64,000 nt of DNA from Fibrobacterota bacterium (GTDB lineage: Bacteria > Fibrobacterota > Fibrobacteria > UBA11236), in assembly GCA_028287505.1 (NCBI GenBank), contig JAQBPN010000001.1:1-64000 (forward strand), written 5' to 3'. Shown here piece after piece: positions 1 to 8,921 of the stretch (position 1 is its first letter; each line of letters starts with the position of its first letter). The position numbers were made by a program, and so were the translations under genes. The notes under the pieces are model-generated. The model had not been told where the DNA came from. It searched no databases and was given only the letters and a program-made list of their open reading frames with translations.

Positions 1-361
1 TTTCCAGGAATTCCTTCGCCTGAACGAGGCGGTAATTATAGTCATTTTCTCCCGTTTTGGGATGGAACTTGATCTCCTTGACCTTGATGATATGCTGCTT
101 GGCCTTGGAGGCCTTGGCTTTTTTGGAGATTTCGTATTTGTACTTGCCGAAATCCATGATTCGGCAAACGGGAGGCTGGGCCGTGGGAGAAACCTCTACC
201 AGGTCCAAACCCCGTTCTTTCGCCTTTTCCAGGGCGACGGGTACCGTGAGCACACCCAACTGTTTTCCATCGGCGTCGATGACACGCACTTCATACGTGC
301 GGATATGTTCGTTGATGCGGATGGTTTCTTTGGGGGCGCTAAAAAACGGTCTTCTCTGCAA
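1..361 (-). CDS. infC: Translation initiation factor IF-3 (N-terminal part, cut by window edge)
   Basis: IF-3 binds the 30S subunit and proofreads initiator tRNA and start-codon choice. The minus-strand translation contains the family signature [20 protein letters not shown], followed by [20 protein letters not shown] and [17 protein letters not shown], the canonical N-domain and linker. No ATG lies in frame near the start. The best start is TTG at 361..359, seven bases after an AAAGG ribosome-binding site, with an in-frame TAG just upstream. Only about 120 codons are in the window; the C domain lies beyond base 1. It sits 77 bp downstream of thrS, the usual thrS-infC order. A rare start codon is a family habit linked to autoregulation by IF-3 itself. 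Confidence 0.95.
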   Translation of the reverse strand, partial: MQRRPFFSAPKETIRINEHIRTYEVRVIDADGKQLGVLTVPVALEKAKERGLDLVEVSPTAQPPVCRIMDFGKYKYEISKKAKASKAKQHIIKVKEIKFHPKTGENDYNYRLVQAKEFLE

Positions 362-438
362 TCTCTACCTTTCGATGAATTAATAAATCCAATGCTGCCG
401 GGGATATAGCAATCCGGAGGACATTGTCCTGCCAGGCG

Positions 439-2358
439 TTATGCGCCTCGGGAGGAAATCTCCAATTTAAATTTTTCCATGGCTTCGTCTAAGGAAAAAG
501 CGCCCAAGTCCCCGGTTTTGCGCTTCCGGAGCGATATTTTGCCCGATTGTAACTCTTTATCGCCCAAAATGACCAGGTAAGGGACCTTTTCCCGTTCCCC
601 TTCGCGGATTTTGAAGCCGATTTTGTCATTTCTGACATCAACTTCGGAGAAAAAGCCCGCGTCCAGGAGTTTTTGGTTCAACTCCGCGGCCGCATCCAGG
701 AACTTCTCGGATACGGGCAAAATGCGGATTTGCTGAGGGTTGATCCACAGGGGCAAGTCCCCGGCGAAGTTCTCAATCAGAATACCAATAAAGCGCTCCA
801 AGGACCCGAAGACGGCCCGATGCAGCATCACGGGGGCGATTTTCGACCCATCCGAGGCCACATATTCGGCACTGAGACGACCGGCGGTATTGAAATCGAC
901 CTGGATGGTCCCGCATTGCCAGTGGCGTCCCAGGGAGTCCTTCAGGGTGAACTCCAGCTTGGGGCCGTAAAAGGCGCCTTCCCCAGGATTCAGTTCATAA
1001 CTCATGCCGGCGCGCTGGCAGGCTTCCTTCAAGGCGGCTTCGGCCGTGGTCCAGACCTCGTCGCCGCCCACGCGCTTGGGCGGCCGATCGGCCAGCTTCA
1101 CGATGATCTCGTTGAATCCGAAATCCGCGTAGACTTCCTGGAGCAGGCGGCAGAAGTCCGCCACTTCGTCCGCGATCTGATCCACGGTGCAGAAGATATG
1201 GGCGTCGTCCTGGGTGAAGCCGCGCACGCGCATCAGGCCGTGCATCACTCCCGCCAGCTCGTTGCGATGGCATTTGCCGAACTCGGCCAGGCGTATGGGA
1301 AGATCGCGGAAGGATTTGATGCCCTGCTTGAAAATCTCAACGTGGCACGGGCAGTTCATCGGCTTGATGACGAACTCGCGGTTCTCGCTTTCCGTGAAGA
1401 ACATCAGGTCCGCATAGTTGGCGACATGGCCGGACTTGACGAACAGATTCTTTTCCACCACTTCCGGAGTGCGGACTTCCTGATAGCCGCGGCGCGCCAG
1501 CTTGACGCGGATATATTCCATCAGCTTGGTATACAGGCGCCATCCGCGCGCATGCCAGAACACCATTCCCGGGGAACCTTCTTCCAGATGGAAGTAATCG
1601 AGCTCCTTGCCCACTTTCCGGTGATCGCGCTTCTTGGCCTCTTCCAGCTGGAAAAGATGCTTCTCCAGATCCTCTTTGTTGAGGAAGGCCGTGGCGTAGA
1701 TGCGCTGGAGCATCGGACGCTTCTCGTCCCCGCGCCAGTAGGCGCCGGCCACGGAGAGCAATTTGAAATGCTGGAGCTTGCCGGTGGCGGGCACGTGCGG
1801 GCCGCGGCATAGATCCGAGAACGGTCCCTGTTTGTAGAAGCTCACCTTTTCGTCGGTCCACTCTTCCATCATCTCGACCTTGTAGGGCTCGCGATGGGAG
1901 GGATCCTTGTAATAGGCGATGGCGTCCCCGCGGGCCATTTCCGAGCGCTCGACGGGAAAGTCCTTCTTGGCCAGTTCCTTCATCTTCTCTTCGATGGCGG
2001 GAAAGTCCTCGGGGCTGAACTTGTGGGTCGAATCGAAATCGTAGTAGAATCCGTTTTCGATCACGGGGCCGATGGTCAACAGGGTGCCGGGAAAAAGTTC
2101 GGATACGGCCATGGCCATGAGATGGGCCGTGGAATGCCGCACCAGTTCCAGGGACTCCGGATTCTGGTGGGTGAGCACGCGCAGACTGCCGTCCTCGGTC
2201 AGGGTGCGGGACAGATCCAATTCCTTGCCGTTGTAGATGGCGGCCAAAGCGCTTTTGGCAAGACCGGGGCCGATTTTCTTGACGCAGTCAAGAATGGTGC
2301 TGCCGGGTTCCATCTCCAGAACCGAGTTGTTCGGCAGGGTGACTTTCACGGTTGGCAA
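439..2358 (-). CDS. thrS: Threonyl-tRNA synthetase
   Basis: Charges tRNA-Thr with threonine in the cytoplasm. The 639 residues match the usual full length. Domain order is TGS (about 1-62), the editing SAD domain with HSTAH (H75 and H79), then the class II catalytic core with the zinc-site segment MNCPCHVEIFK, and a C-terminal anticodon-binding domain (LPVSEKFLDAA onward). The start is TTG at 2358..2356, with GGGGAG six bases upstream; the next in-frame ATG would remove the TGS domain. It is read toward infC and is divergent from the sigma factor gene. No T-box leader is visible upstream. Confidence 0.97.
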   Translation of the reverse strand: MPTVKVTLPNNSVLEMEPGSTILDCVKKIGPGLAKSALAAIYNGKELDLSRTLTEDGSLRVLTHQNPESLELVRHSTAHLMAMAVSELFPGTLLTIGPVIENGFYYDFDSTHKFSPEDFPAIEEKMKELAKKDFPVERSEMARGDAIAYYKDPSHREPYKVEMMEEWTDEKVSFYKQGPFSDLCRGPHVPATGKLQHFKLLSVAGAYWRGDEKRPMLQRIYATAFLNKEDLEKHLFQLEEAKKRDHRKVGKELDYFHLEEGSPGMVFWHARGWRLYTKLMEYIRVKLARRGYQEVRTPEVVEKNLFVKSGHVANYADLMFFTESENREFVIKPMNCPCHVEIFKQGIKSFRDLPIRLAEFGKCHRNELAGVMHGLMRVRGFTQDDAHIFCTVDQIADEVADFCRLLQEVYADFGFNEIIVKLADRPPKRVGGDEVWTTAEAALKEACQRAGMSYELNPGEGAFYGPKLEFTLKDSLGRHWQCGTIQVDFNTAGRLSAEYVASDGSKIAPVMLHRAVFGSLERFIGILIENFAGDLPLWINPQQIRILPVSEKFLDAAAELNQKLLDAGFFSEVDVRNDKIGFKIREGEREKVPYLVILGDKELQSGKISLRKRKTGDLGAFSLDEAMEKFKLEISSRGA

Positions 2359-2690
2359 TTGGAACTCCCCGAAAAACCCATGAATTTAGGAAAACGCGGG
2401 TGGGAATGCAAAGCACGGATCCCCGGAAGCGGAACTATTATTTGCTGGTAGCGCGTCAAAATACCTGGTACAGAAAAGGTCCGTCCGGCATCCAAATGTT
2501 TGAAGCAGTCGCTTTCGGCCGTCTTTGCAGGACGGCGATGAAGTTCATCCTGGGATTGGGAGAGGTTCCGCTCCGTTCCCGAGAGGCGGTCTTTACGACA
2601 TTGTCCCATGCGCCGGCGCTTTCCCGCAAAGGGAGCGATTTGGCCTGCCTGGCCGTGGCCGACCCGGCCCCTGAGGCGGGAGGGTCTCCC
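2359..2690. other. Intergenic region between divergent thrS and the ECF sigma gene
   Basis: About 330 bases separate the TTG start of thrS from the preferred GTG start of the sigma factor. The sigma reading frame stays open back to 2352, so a longer protein (ATG at 2497 or 2538) cannot be excluded. The translated stretch here lacks any conserved sigma region, so I treat it as leader and divergent promoter DNA. I see no clear -35/-10 pair. Confidence 0.5.
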
Positions 2691-3209
2691 GTGACTAGAG
2701 GGTATGGCATTGCCTCCCGCACCGCTGACGAACGGGCCGAAACCACCGGGAGCCTCTACCGGAAATATGCCCAAACCCTTTTTTGGGTCTGCAAACGATA
2801 CACCCGCAACGATGAGGATGCGGAGGACATGGTCCACCAGGTGTTTCTGAAAGTGCAGAAGAATCTATCCGGGTTCCGGAACCAGAGCGGCATTTACACC
2901 TGGCTGTACCGCATCGCGGTCAACGAATGCATTCAGATGTTCCGGAAGCGCAAATACGAAGTCGATGCGGCATCCCTGCCTGCCCTGGAAGAGGCCATTC
3001 CCGTCTTTCCGGAAAAGGCCATGGATGCCAGGCTGGTGCTGGAAAAAATTCTGGCCGGAAGCGATCCGCAAACCGTGGAAATCCTGTTCCTGCTCTACCT
3101 GGAGGGTATGAAGCAGGAGGAGGCCGCGGAGATGCTCAAGATTTCCAGGACCACCTTGAATCGGAAGATTACGGCTTTCAAATCCAAAATGGAGCGTTTC
3201 CAATGGTGA
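2691..3209 (+). CDS. ECF-type RNA polymerase sigma-70 factor
   Basis: Directs RNA polymerase to a dedicated set of promoters. Region 2 is visible in SLYRKYAQTLFWVCKRYTRN and EDAEDMVHQVFLKVQKNLSG, followed by YTWLYRIAVNECIQMFRK. Region 4 ends the protein with EEAAEMLKISRTTLNRKI, a helix-turn-helix. The chosen start is GTG at 2691, preceded by GGGAGGG with good spacing, giving 172 residues, normal for an ECF factor. Its stop overlaps the start of the anti-sigma gene by seven bases, so the two are translationally coupled. Assignment to a numbered ECF group needs a profile search. Confidence 0.88.
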   Translation: MTRGYGIASRTADERAETTGSLYRKYAQTLFWVCKRYTRNDEDAEDMVHQVFLKVQKNLSGFRNQSGIYTWLYRIAVNECIQMFRKRKYEVDAASLPALEEAIPVFPEKAMDARLVLEKILAGSDPQTVEILFLLYLEGMKQEEAAEMLKISRTTLNRKITAFKSKMERFQW

Positions 3210-4075
3210 AGGCGAAACCGGATTCCCGTCCGGGACAAGAAGGACACCCGTCCCGGCACCGCTTTGCGGGCTATCTGTCGGGGTCCCTGGATGAGGGCTT
3301 CAAACTCGAGGTCGAGACGCACTTGCAAAGCTGCCCGCATTGCGCGGCGGCCTTGGAAGAAGCGCGCGCGCAAATGGCCTATTTCGCGGACAAACACCCT
3401 ACCCTGGAATCCTTGTCGGCTACGCGGGCCTTGCGGCCCGGTCGTCGGGATGCCCGCCGGCCCGGGACCCGAGCGGATACGCTCCGGGGATGGAAGGAGT
3501 CCCTGCGGGGCGTATTCGATAGCGTCTTCGGATGGCGTCCGATGCTTGCGGGCCTGGCCCTCTTGGCCGTCGGGATCACCGTACGCAACCATGGCACCAA
3601 CCCGGCGGCCGCATCGAAACAGTCCGGCGAACCTGTCGGGACCGAGATCGCGGATCCGGACGAGGCCGCCGCGGAAACCGAATCCGAATATACCGCGAAG
3701 GGCGAAGCCGTCTTCTACCTGTTCCACAACGGCAGGCAAATCCACCGGGACACCCTGGAATGCAAGCCATCGGACACCCTGCAACTGGGCATTACCAGCC
3801 CCGCGCCCGTCCATTACGCGCTTTTGTACCGGGACGATGGCGGCGGAATCCAAGTCTATCTGGGCGCGAACGACGGCAAGCTCGCCCCCCTGGGCAGCCC
3901 ATCCGGTCAGAACCTTCCCAACAGCCTTATCCTGGATCAAGGTTGGCGGCGGGAAGAACTTTATTGCCTCTGGTCACCGCAGCCGTTCACGCTCGATGAG
4001 GCCAAGGCGGCGGTGACGTCTTCCGCGAAGCCTCTCCACCTGCAAACCTATCTTCTCCTGGCGTCCAAACCATGA
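3203..4075 (+). CDS. Zinc-finger (ZAS-type) transmembrane anti-sigma factor with extracytoplasmic sensor-like domain
   Basis: Likely holds the adjacent sigma factor at the membrane. The cytoplasmic part carries the HxxxCxxC zinc motif (HLQSCPHC, residues about 36-43). One hydrophobic helix follows near residues 113-130 (MLAGLALLAVGITV), then an acidic linker and a domain containing GEAVFYLFHNGRQIHRD and VHYALLYRDDGGGIQVYLG. That outer domain resembles DUF4384-type domains that accompany bacterial caspases; this is by eye only. The ATG at 3203 sits inside the end of the sigma gene, and its own TGA overlaps the caspase ATG. The partner assignment rests on position and the ZAS motif. Confidence 0.82.
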   Translation: MVKAKPDSRPGQEGHPSRHRFAGYLSGSLDEGFKLEVETHLQSCPHCAAALEEARAQMAYFADKHPTLESLSATRALRPGRRDARRPGTRADTLRGWKESLRGVFDSVFGWRPMLAGLALLAVGITVRNHGTNPAAASKQSGEPVGTEIADPDEAAAETESEYTAKGEAVFYLFHNGRQIHRDTLECKPSDTLQLGITSPAPVHYALLYRDDGGGIQVYLGANDGKLAPLGSPSGQNLPNSLILDQGWRREELYCLWSPQPFTLDEAKAAVTSSAKPLHLQTYLLLASKP

Positions 4076-5661
4076 AGGCGGCCCTGGCCCTTTTGCTCTT
4101 CGCAGGCCTGGTCTGCAGCCCGCCGGTCCATGCCATGGTGCGGATGGCCGTGGTCTTCGGCAACAATACCGGCCTGGACGACGACAAGCCCCTGCAATTC
4201 GCCACCCGGGACGCGGAGCAGGTGCATTCGGCCCTGATGCAATTGGGAGGCATCGACAAGGGTCGCGACTACCTCCTGCTCGATCCGGATGTCTCCAAGG
4301 TGATGTCCGTCTTCGAGGACGCGCGCAAGAAAATCGTGACCCTTCGCGGCGAAGGCCAGAAGGTGCAATTGCTCATCTACTATTCCGGGCACGGCAGCGA
4401 GGACGCCTTGCACATGAACGGGGAAAAGCTGGCCCTTTCCAGCATCCGGGAATTCTTCCACGATATGCAGGCGGATCTCAAGATCCTCATCGCGGACGCA
4501 TGCTTCAGCGGTTCGCTCATCCAGGCCAAGGGGGCCAAGCTCCTCGATCCCGTGCCGGTCAAGTACCAGGATGAATTGAAGGTGAACGGCTCGGCCATCC
4601 TCACTTCGAGTTCCGCCGGAGAGTTCTCCCAGGAGTCCAAGGAATTGCAAGGATCCCTCTTCACCCATTATTTCCTCACCGCCATCCGGGGCGCCGGCGA
4701 CGCCGATCGCGACGGCTGCGTCTCCCTCTGGGAGGCCTACAACTACACCCAGGCGGGATTGCGGCGCAAATTGGCATCGGTCAAGAACGTCACGCAGAAT
4801 CCCGAATTCGACATGGACCTGCACGGTTCCGACAACGTGGTATTGACACGCGTGAACCTGGGACAGGCTTTCCTGGCTCTGAAAGGCGTGCCGGACGGGC
4901 GCTACCAGATTCTGGACGGGGTGAACGCGCTGCAAATCGCCGAGGTGGACATATCCGATCCGGAAGGCACCGTCCTGGCCCTTCCCAGGGCCTCCTATGT
5001 GGTCTACCGCGCGGAGGGCCGGACCCGGCTGGCCGGCTATGCGGACTTGCGCAAGGCGAGATCCGTGGTGCTGGGCGCGGGAGATTTCAACTCGGTACAG
5101 AGCGGCGCCCTGACGGCAAAAGGCCTGGAGAGGCGCGAGCAGGCGGGTTGGAGCACTCCGGCGAACCCGGCCTGGGGCTTGCCTTCAAGTATGCAATTGG
5201 AGATGGCCTCCCGCCTTTACCTGAGCTTTCCGAGCCGCGCGCACCCGGCCGTGGCAGCCGAATTGTCCGCGCAGGGCAACCGGGGACCCTGGGCCGCATC
5301 GGCGGCATTCGACTATCTCCCCGGCGCTGCGACGGGATCGGATTCGGCCCGGTTCGAACAGAGCGGTTTGGGAATCGCCGCGGAGGCGCGTTATTATTGG
5401 CATGACCGCGGCCTGGGAAGCTTTTTCGCCGGACCGCGCGTGGAGGTCTGGTCTCTGGAACAGGTCTACAATGGGAAGGATCTCGGCGGCGGCCGGCTCC
5501 TGGGAACCTTCGCGGTAGTGGGCATGGAGAAAACCTTGGCAGGGGCCTTATCGGTATCTCTGGCGTTGGAACCCGGCATGTTCTGGAGTTACGATATCAG
5601 GAAATCCATGCGGCGCGACGCCGCCTTTCCAATGAGCCTTGCGCTCCGGTACGGCCTATGA
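4072..5661 (+). CDS. Secreted caspase-fold (peptidase C14) protein with C-terminal barrel-like region
   Basis: Starts with a signal peptide (MKAALALLLFAGLVCSPPVHA). The caspase domain spans about residues 23-265. The catalytic dyad is intact: H107 in YYSGHGS and C144 in DACFSGS. It should cut peptide bonds, probably after basic residues as metacaspases do, though specificity cannot be read here. From about residue 370 to the end, alternating hydrophobic strands and a terminal LALRYGL suggest an outer-membrane barrel or a beta-rich anchor. The ATG overlaps the anti-sigma stop as ATGA. Its location implies action in the periplasm or at the outer membrane, unlike cytoplasmic caspases of defence systems. 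Confidence 0.85.
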   Translation: MKAALALLLFAGLVCSPPVHAMVRMAVVFGNNTGLDDDKPLQFATRDAEQVHSALMQLGGIDKGRDYLLLDPDVSKVMSVFEDARKKIVTLRGEGQKVQLLIYYSGHGSEDALHMNGEKLALSSIREFFHDMQADLKILIADACFSGSLIQAKGAKLLDPVPVKYQDELKVNGSAILTSSSAGEFSQESKELQGSLFTHYFLTAIRGAGDADRDGCVSLWEAYNYTQAGLRRKLASVKNVTQNPEFDMDLHGSDNVVLTRVNLGQAFLALKGVPDGRYQILDGVNALQIAEVDISDPEGTVLALPRASYVVYRAEGRTRLAGYADLRKARSVVLGAGDFNSVQSGALTAKGLERREQAGWSTPANPAWGLPSSMQLEMASRLYLSFPSRAHPAVAAELSAQGNRGPWAASAAFDYLPGAATGSDSARFEQSGLGIAAEARYYWHDRGLGSFFAGPRVEVWSLEQVYNGKDLGGGRLLGTFAVVGMEKTLAGALSVSLALEPGMFWSYDIRKSMRRDAAFPMSLALRYGL

Positions 5662-6620
5662 AAGCCATTCCGCTTAAGGCCCGGATCCGGTTCTTCGCTT
5701 CCGCCGCCGTCGTGGCCGCGGCAATGCTGCTGGCCTCCTGCCTGGAAGATCACCCCCTGGTGGGCCCGGCGAACATCACCGATCCCAATATCATTCTGGC
5801 CGCGGATACCACCCTGAAGCATCTCGACTCGGTGGAAATCACCCTGGTCGACAAATATGATTCCACCCGCATAATCGAGGTCTGGAGGGGTCGCATCGAC
5901 GCCGGGACAAAACTGCCCGTGCACGTGGGAGGCGAGGGGGAAAAATTCCTGGTGGTCGTGCACGCCTACGCCGGTTCGCCAGGAGCTTGCTTCGTGGAAA
6001 TCTTCGAGGACGGAATGCGCATCCGAATCAACAATGGGTGCTGGGACACCACGGTGGTGCTTGCCGGGCCTCCGCGCATTTTGAGCATGGTGGCCCGGCC
6101 GGAAACCGCCGGCGTGGGCGAAACCATCACCTTCTCCGCCAGCGCCTCCATCAAGGTGGGCACCGGTCTCCGCTACTATTGGGATTTCGATCGGAACGGC
6201 ATCGCGGACCAAGGCGGGAATGCCTCTCCAGGCCTGATTTTCACGGGTTCACACGGCTTTTCCAAACCGGGAAATTACCTGGTAACCTTGGTTGTCCTGG
6301 ACGATTCGGATCAAACGGCGACCGATTCCCTTTTCGTCGAGGTGCTCGCTGATCCGGGAATCGCGGACGCGGGAATGGATACCTCCGTGGCCGGAGGGAC
6401 AAGCTTCCTGCTGCAAGGGAGGGTGATAGCCTCTCAGGGCTCGACGATGCGGCAGGGATGGGTCGCGGAGAACGATACCATTCCGGACGGCGTGCAACCC
6501 TATCTGTGGGTGAAGGCTCCCAACGTGGACACGGTACTCTTCTTCATCTATCGCGCCGCCCGAAGCGACGACTTGCTGCTGTCCGATACGGTTTCCGTCA
6601 CCGTCTTCAAATCCCTCTAG
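5658..6620 (+). CDS. PKD-domain lipoprotein
   Basis: A 320-residue lipoprotein: the signal peptide ends in the lipobox LASC with the lipidated cysteine at residue 28. A PKD fold spans about residues 140-225, with the hallmark YYWDFDRNG and a closing GNYLVTLVVLDDSD. A second beta-rich segment follows (ADAGMDTSVAGGTSFLLQGR), perhaps a degenerate PKD. The start overlaps the caspase stop (ATGA), making it the fourth coupled gene of the sigma operon. It could be a binding partner, substrate or cell-surface anchor for the caspase; nothing in the sequence decides between these. Confidence 0.8.
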   Translation: MKAIPLKARIRFFASAAVVAAAMLLASCLEDHPLVGPANITDPNIILAADTTLKHLDSVEITLVDKYDSTRIIEVWRGRIDAGTKLPVHVGGEGEKFLVVVHAYAGSPGACFVEIFEDGMRIRINNGCWDTTVVLAGPPRILSMVARPETAGVGETITFSASASIKVGTGLRYYWDFDRNGIADQGGNASPGLIFTGSHGFSKPGNYLVTLVVLDDSDQTATDSLFVEVLADPGIADAGMDTSVAGGTSFLLQGRVIASQGSTMRQGWVAENDTIPDGVQPYLWVKAPNVDTVLFFIYRAARSDDLLLSDTVSVTVFKSL

Positions 6621-6711
6621 TGCCCCGACAGCCCCGGCTTCGGCCGTTTGCCGGCGGGCGTTGCGGGGTGGTTGCGAAGGATTGGGAGTGGGAATCTAGG
6701 AGAAGAGAACC

Positions 6712-6785
6712 TGGACGATACTGGACTCGAACCAGTGACCCCTACCATGTCAAGGTAATACTCTAACCAGCTGAGCTAATCGTCC
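6712..6785 (-). tRNA. tRNA-Val (GAC)
   Basis: The minus strand folds into a full cloverleaf: acceptor GGACGAT paired with ATCGTCC, anticodon stem TTACC/GGTAG, loop TTGACAT giving anticodon GAC, and T arm ACTGG-TTCGAGT-CCAGT. The discriminator is A. CCA is not encoded. It stands alone between the PKD lipoprotein and bioD. Confidence 0.96.
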
Positions 6786-6972
6786 AGATTTCACGAATCC
6801 CGGATGACAAGTCCGGGTCCCCGACCAGGTCGGGGCAGGGAAAATTAAATCCGGGGCCCCCTTCTGTCAATCGTGGGTCGCCGGGGTCCCGGTTTTATAG
6901 ATTTCCATCCTCCCCGGCCTAGGTTTTTGCGGCGCTCCGGTGGAGCGCTTCTTTCCGGGCCGGGCAATCCAT

Positions 6973-7710
6973 ATGGGCAGCGCGTTATTCATCACCGGTA
7001 CGGGTACGGACGTGGGCAAAACCGCCCTCAGCCTGGCCGTCCTGCTCTGGGCCGGGAAACGGGGATTGCGCGCCGCGTACTTCAAGCCCGTCCAATGCGG
7101 CACGTTCGCTTTCGGGGATCCGGCCGCTGTCGGAGGGGACGCGGAATGGATCCGCGCCCAGACCGGGGGAACCGGGGGAATGATAAGCACCCATGTCACC
7201 TATCGGTTACGCATGGCGGCATCCCCGCATCTTGCGGCCGAGCGGGAAGGCGTGACCATCGAACCGGGCAGGATCCGGGAAGCAGCGGCGACCCTGATGG
7301 ACGGGAACGATTTGTTGGTATTGGAAGGGGCCGGCGGTCCCGCCGTTCCCCTGGATCGCAATGGCGCCACCCTGGCCGGCCTGGCGGCGGAACTGTCCCT
7401 TCCCTGCCTCATCGCCTGCGCTCCGGGACTGGGAACCTTGCATCATACCTTGAGTACCTTGGCCTATCTGAAATCCGCGGGCGCGGAGACGGCCGGCTTC
7501 GCATTCTGCCATCGCGAGGCTCCGGCGACGGACCTGGTCCGGGACAATATCGAAACCCTGCGGACCCTGACCGGCCTCCCCTTTTTCGGCGAGCTGGCCT
7601 ATCATGAAAAGCTGTCCCTGGGCCAAAGCCTGTCCCCGGCGGAAGCGGAGACCTGGATCCATCCGCTGCTCCCGGCTTTGGACGCATGGTGGAAGGGAGA
7701 ACACGGATGA
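6973..7710 (+). CDS. bioD: Dethiobiotin synthetase
   Basis: Closes the ureido ring of dethiobiotin from DAPA, CO2 and ATP. The P-loop GTGTDVGKT (residues 9-17) sits at the normal distance from the ATG at 6973. Next come YFKPVQCG and the second nucleotide site LLVLEGAGGPAVPL. The open frame continues upstream to a GTG at 6940, but that would push the P-loop too far in. The stop overlaps the ATG of bioF. It is the first gene of a four-gene biotin operon; bioA and bioB are not in the window. Confidence 0.93.
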   Translation: MGSALFITGTGTDVGKTALSLAVLLWAGKRGLRAAYFKPVQCGTFAFGDPAAVGGDAEWIRAQTGGTGGMISTHVTYRLRMAASPHLAAEREGVTIEPGRIREAAATLMDGNDLLVLEGAGGPAVPLDRNGATLAGLAAELSLPCLIACAPGLGTLHHTLSTLAYLKSAGAETAGFAFCHREAPATDLVRDNIETLRTLTGLPFFGELAYHEKLSLGQSLSPAEAETWIHPLLPALDAWWKGEHG

Positions 7711-8921
7711 ATCCGTTCGCACAGCCCCTGCTTGAACTGGAAGAACAGGATCGATTGCGAACCCTTAGCGCCTTGGAAGGCCTGCCCGGGAAATACGTGG
7801 CCCGGGAAGGCCGCGTATGCCTCAATCTCAGCTCCAACAATTACCTGGGACTCGCCGATCACCCTTTGGTGAAGCAGGCCGGCGCGGATGCGGTCCTGCG
7901 GTATGGCGCGGGAGCCGGGGGATCGCGGTTGTTGGGAGGCGGATTGCCCTTGCATCTGGAACTGGAAAATGCGGTCGCGGAAATGCGTCCGCTGGGCAAG
8001 GCCCTGCTGTTCAACACCGGCTTCATGGCCAACCTGGGCGTGCTCCAGGCCTTGGCCCCCGTGTTGGGACCGGTGTTCAGCGATAAACTCAACCATGCCA
8101 GCGTGGCGGAGGCCCTGCGCGCCTCCCCGCGCGCCTTCCATCGCTTCCGCCACCGGGACATGGCCCATCTGGAATCCCTGCTGGTCCAACACCTGGGCCC
8201 GGAAACAGGATCCGGTGGGGCTCCGGAAGGCGCTGCCGCCCTGCCAGGACTGGTTTGCAGCGAAACCCTGTTCAGCATGGACGGGGATTTCGCCCCGCTG
8301 CGGGACCTGCTCGCCCTGCAGGCCCGATTCGGCTTCTATCTCTACCTGGACGAAGCCCATTCCACCGGCTGCTATCCGGAAGCCGTTTCCCAGGCCTTGG
8401 CCGCGGGAGCGGAGCGGGGACGCATCCTGATCATGGGGACCTTCGGCAAAGCCTTCGGAGGTTTCGGCGCCTATGTGGCCGGTCCCGCCCAGGCCATCGA
8501 CTACCTGGTCAACACAGCGCGCAGCTTTATCTTCAGCACAGCCCTGCCGCCCGCCGTGGCCGCCTCGGCCCTCTCCGCGTTGCGGGTGGCGGACGCCGAA
8601 CCCTGGCGCAGGGAAAAGCTCGCGGAGACCGCCGGCTTCGCCCGCGCCCTGTTCCGCAAGCGCGGATTCGATATCGGCGCCAGCGAGAGCCATATCGTAC
8701 CCGTGCTGGCCGGGTCCAACCGCGCGGCGGTGCGGCTTTCCACGGCCATGTTCCACGCGGGTTACCATGCCCCGCCGGTGCGGCACCCCACCGTTCCGGA
8801 AGGCCGGGCCCGCCTACGCATCAACCTGACCTGTGAAATCACATCCTCGGAAATCTCCGCCCTGGCCGACGAGCTGTCCAGCGCCCTGGATGAAAGCGCC
8901 AACGAGGCCGGCGATGGGTGA
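7707..8921 (+). CDS. bioF: 8-amino-7-oxononanoate synthase
   Basis: PLP enzyme condensing pimeloyl-ACP (or -CoA) with L-alanine. Of the family residues, LDEAHSTG holds D215 and H218, and MGTFGKAFGG holds the PLP lysine K248. The 404 residues are slightly longer than the usual 385-390, with a Gly/Ala-rich insert near residues 165-180. The start is ATG 7707 after GGAAGGGAGA, overlapping the bioD stop; seven in-frame codons upstream belong to bioD. The stop overlaps the next gene by eight bases. Confidence 0.95.
   Translation: MNPFAQPLLELEEQDRLRTLSALEGLPGKYVAREGRVCLNLSSNNYLGLADHPLVKQAGADAVLRYGAGAGGSRLLGGGLPLHLELENAVAEMRPLGKALLFNTGFMANLGVLQALAPVLGPVFSDKLNHASVAEALRASPRAFHRFRHRDMAHLESLLVQHLGPETGSGGAPEGAAALPGLVCSETLFSMDGDFAPLRDLLALQARFGFYLYLDEAHSTGCYPEAVSQALAAGAERGRILIMGTFGKAFGGFGAYVAGPAQAIDYLVNTARSFIFSTALPPAVAASALSALRVADAEPWRREKLAETAGFARALFRKRGFDIGASESHIVPVLAGSNRAAVRLSTAMFHAGYHAPPVRHPTVPEGRARLRINLTCEITSSEISALADELSSALDESANEAGDG

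Noticed and set aside
2359-2690. A T-box leader upstream of thrS
   Set aside because: No specifier loop, T-box sequence or antiterminator is visible, and the start context is ordinary.
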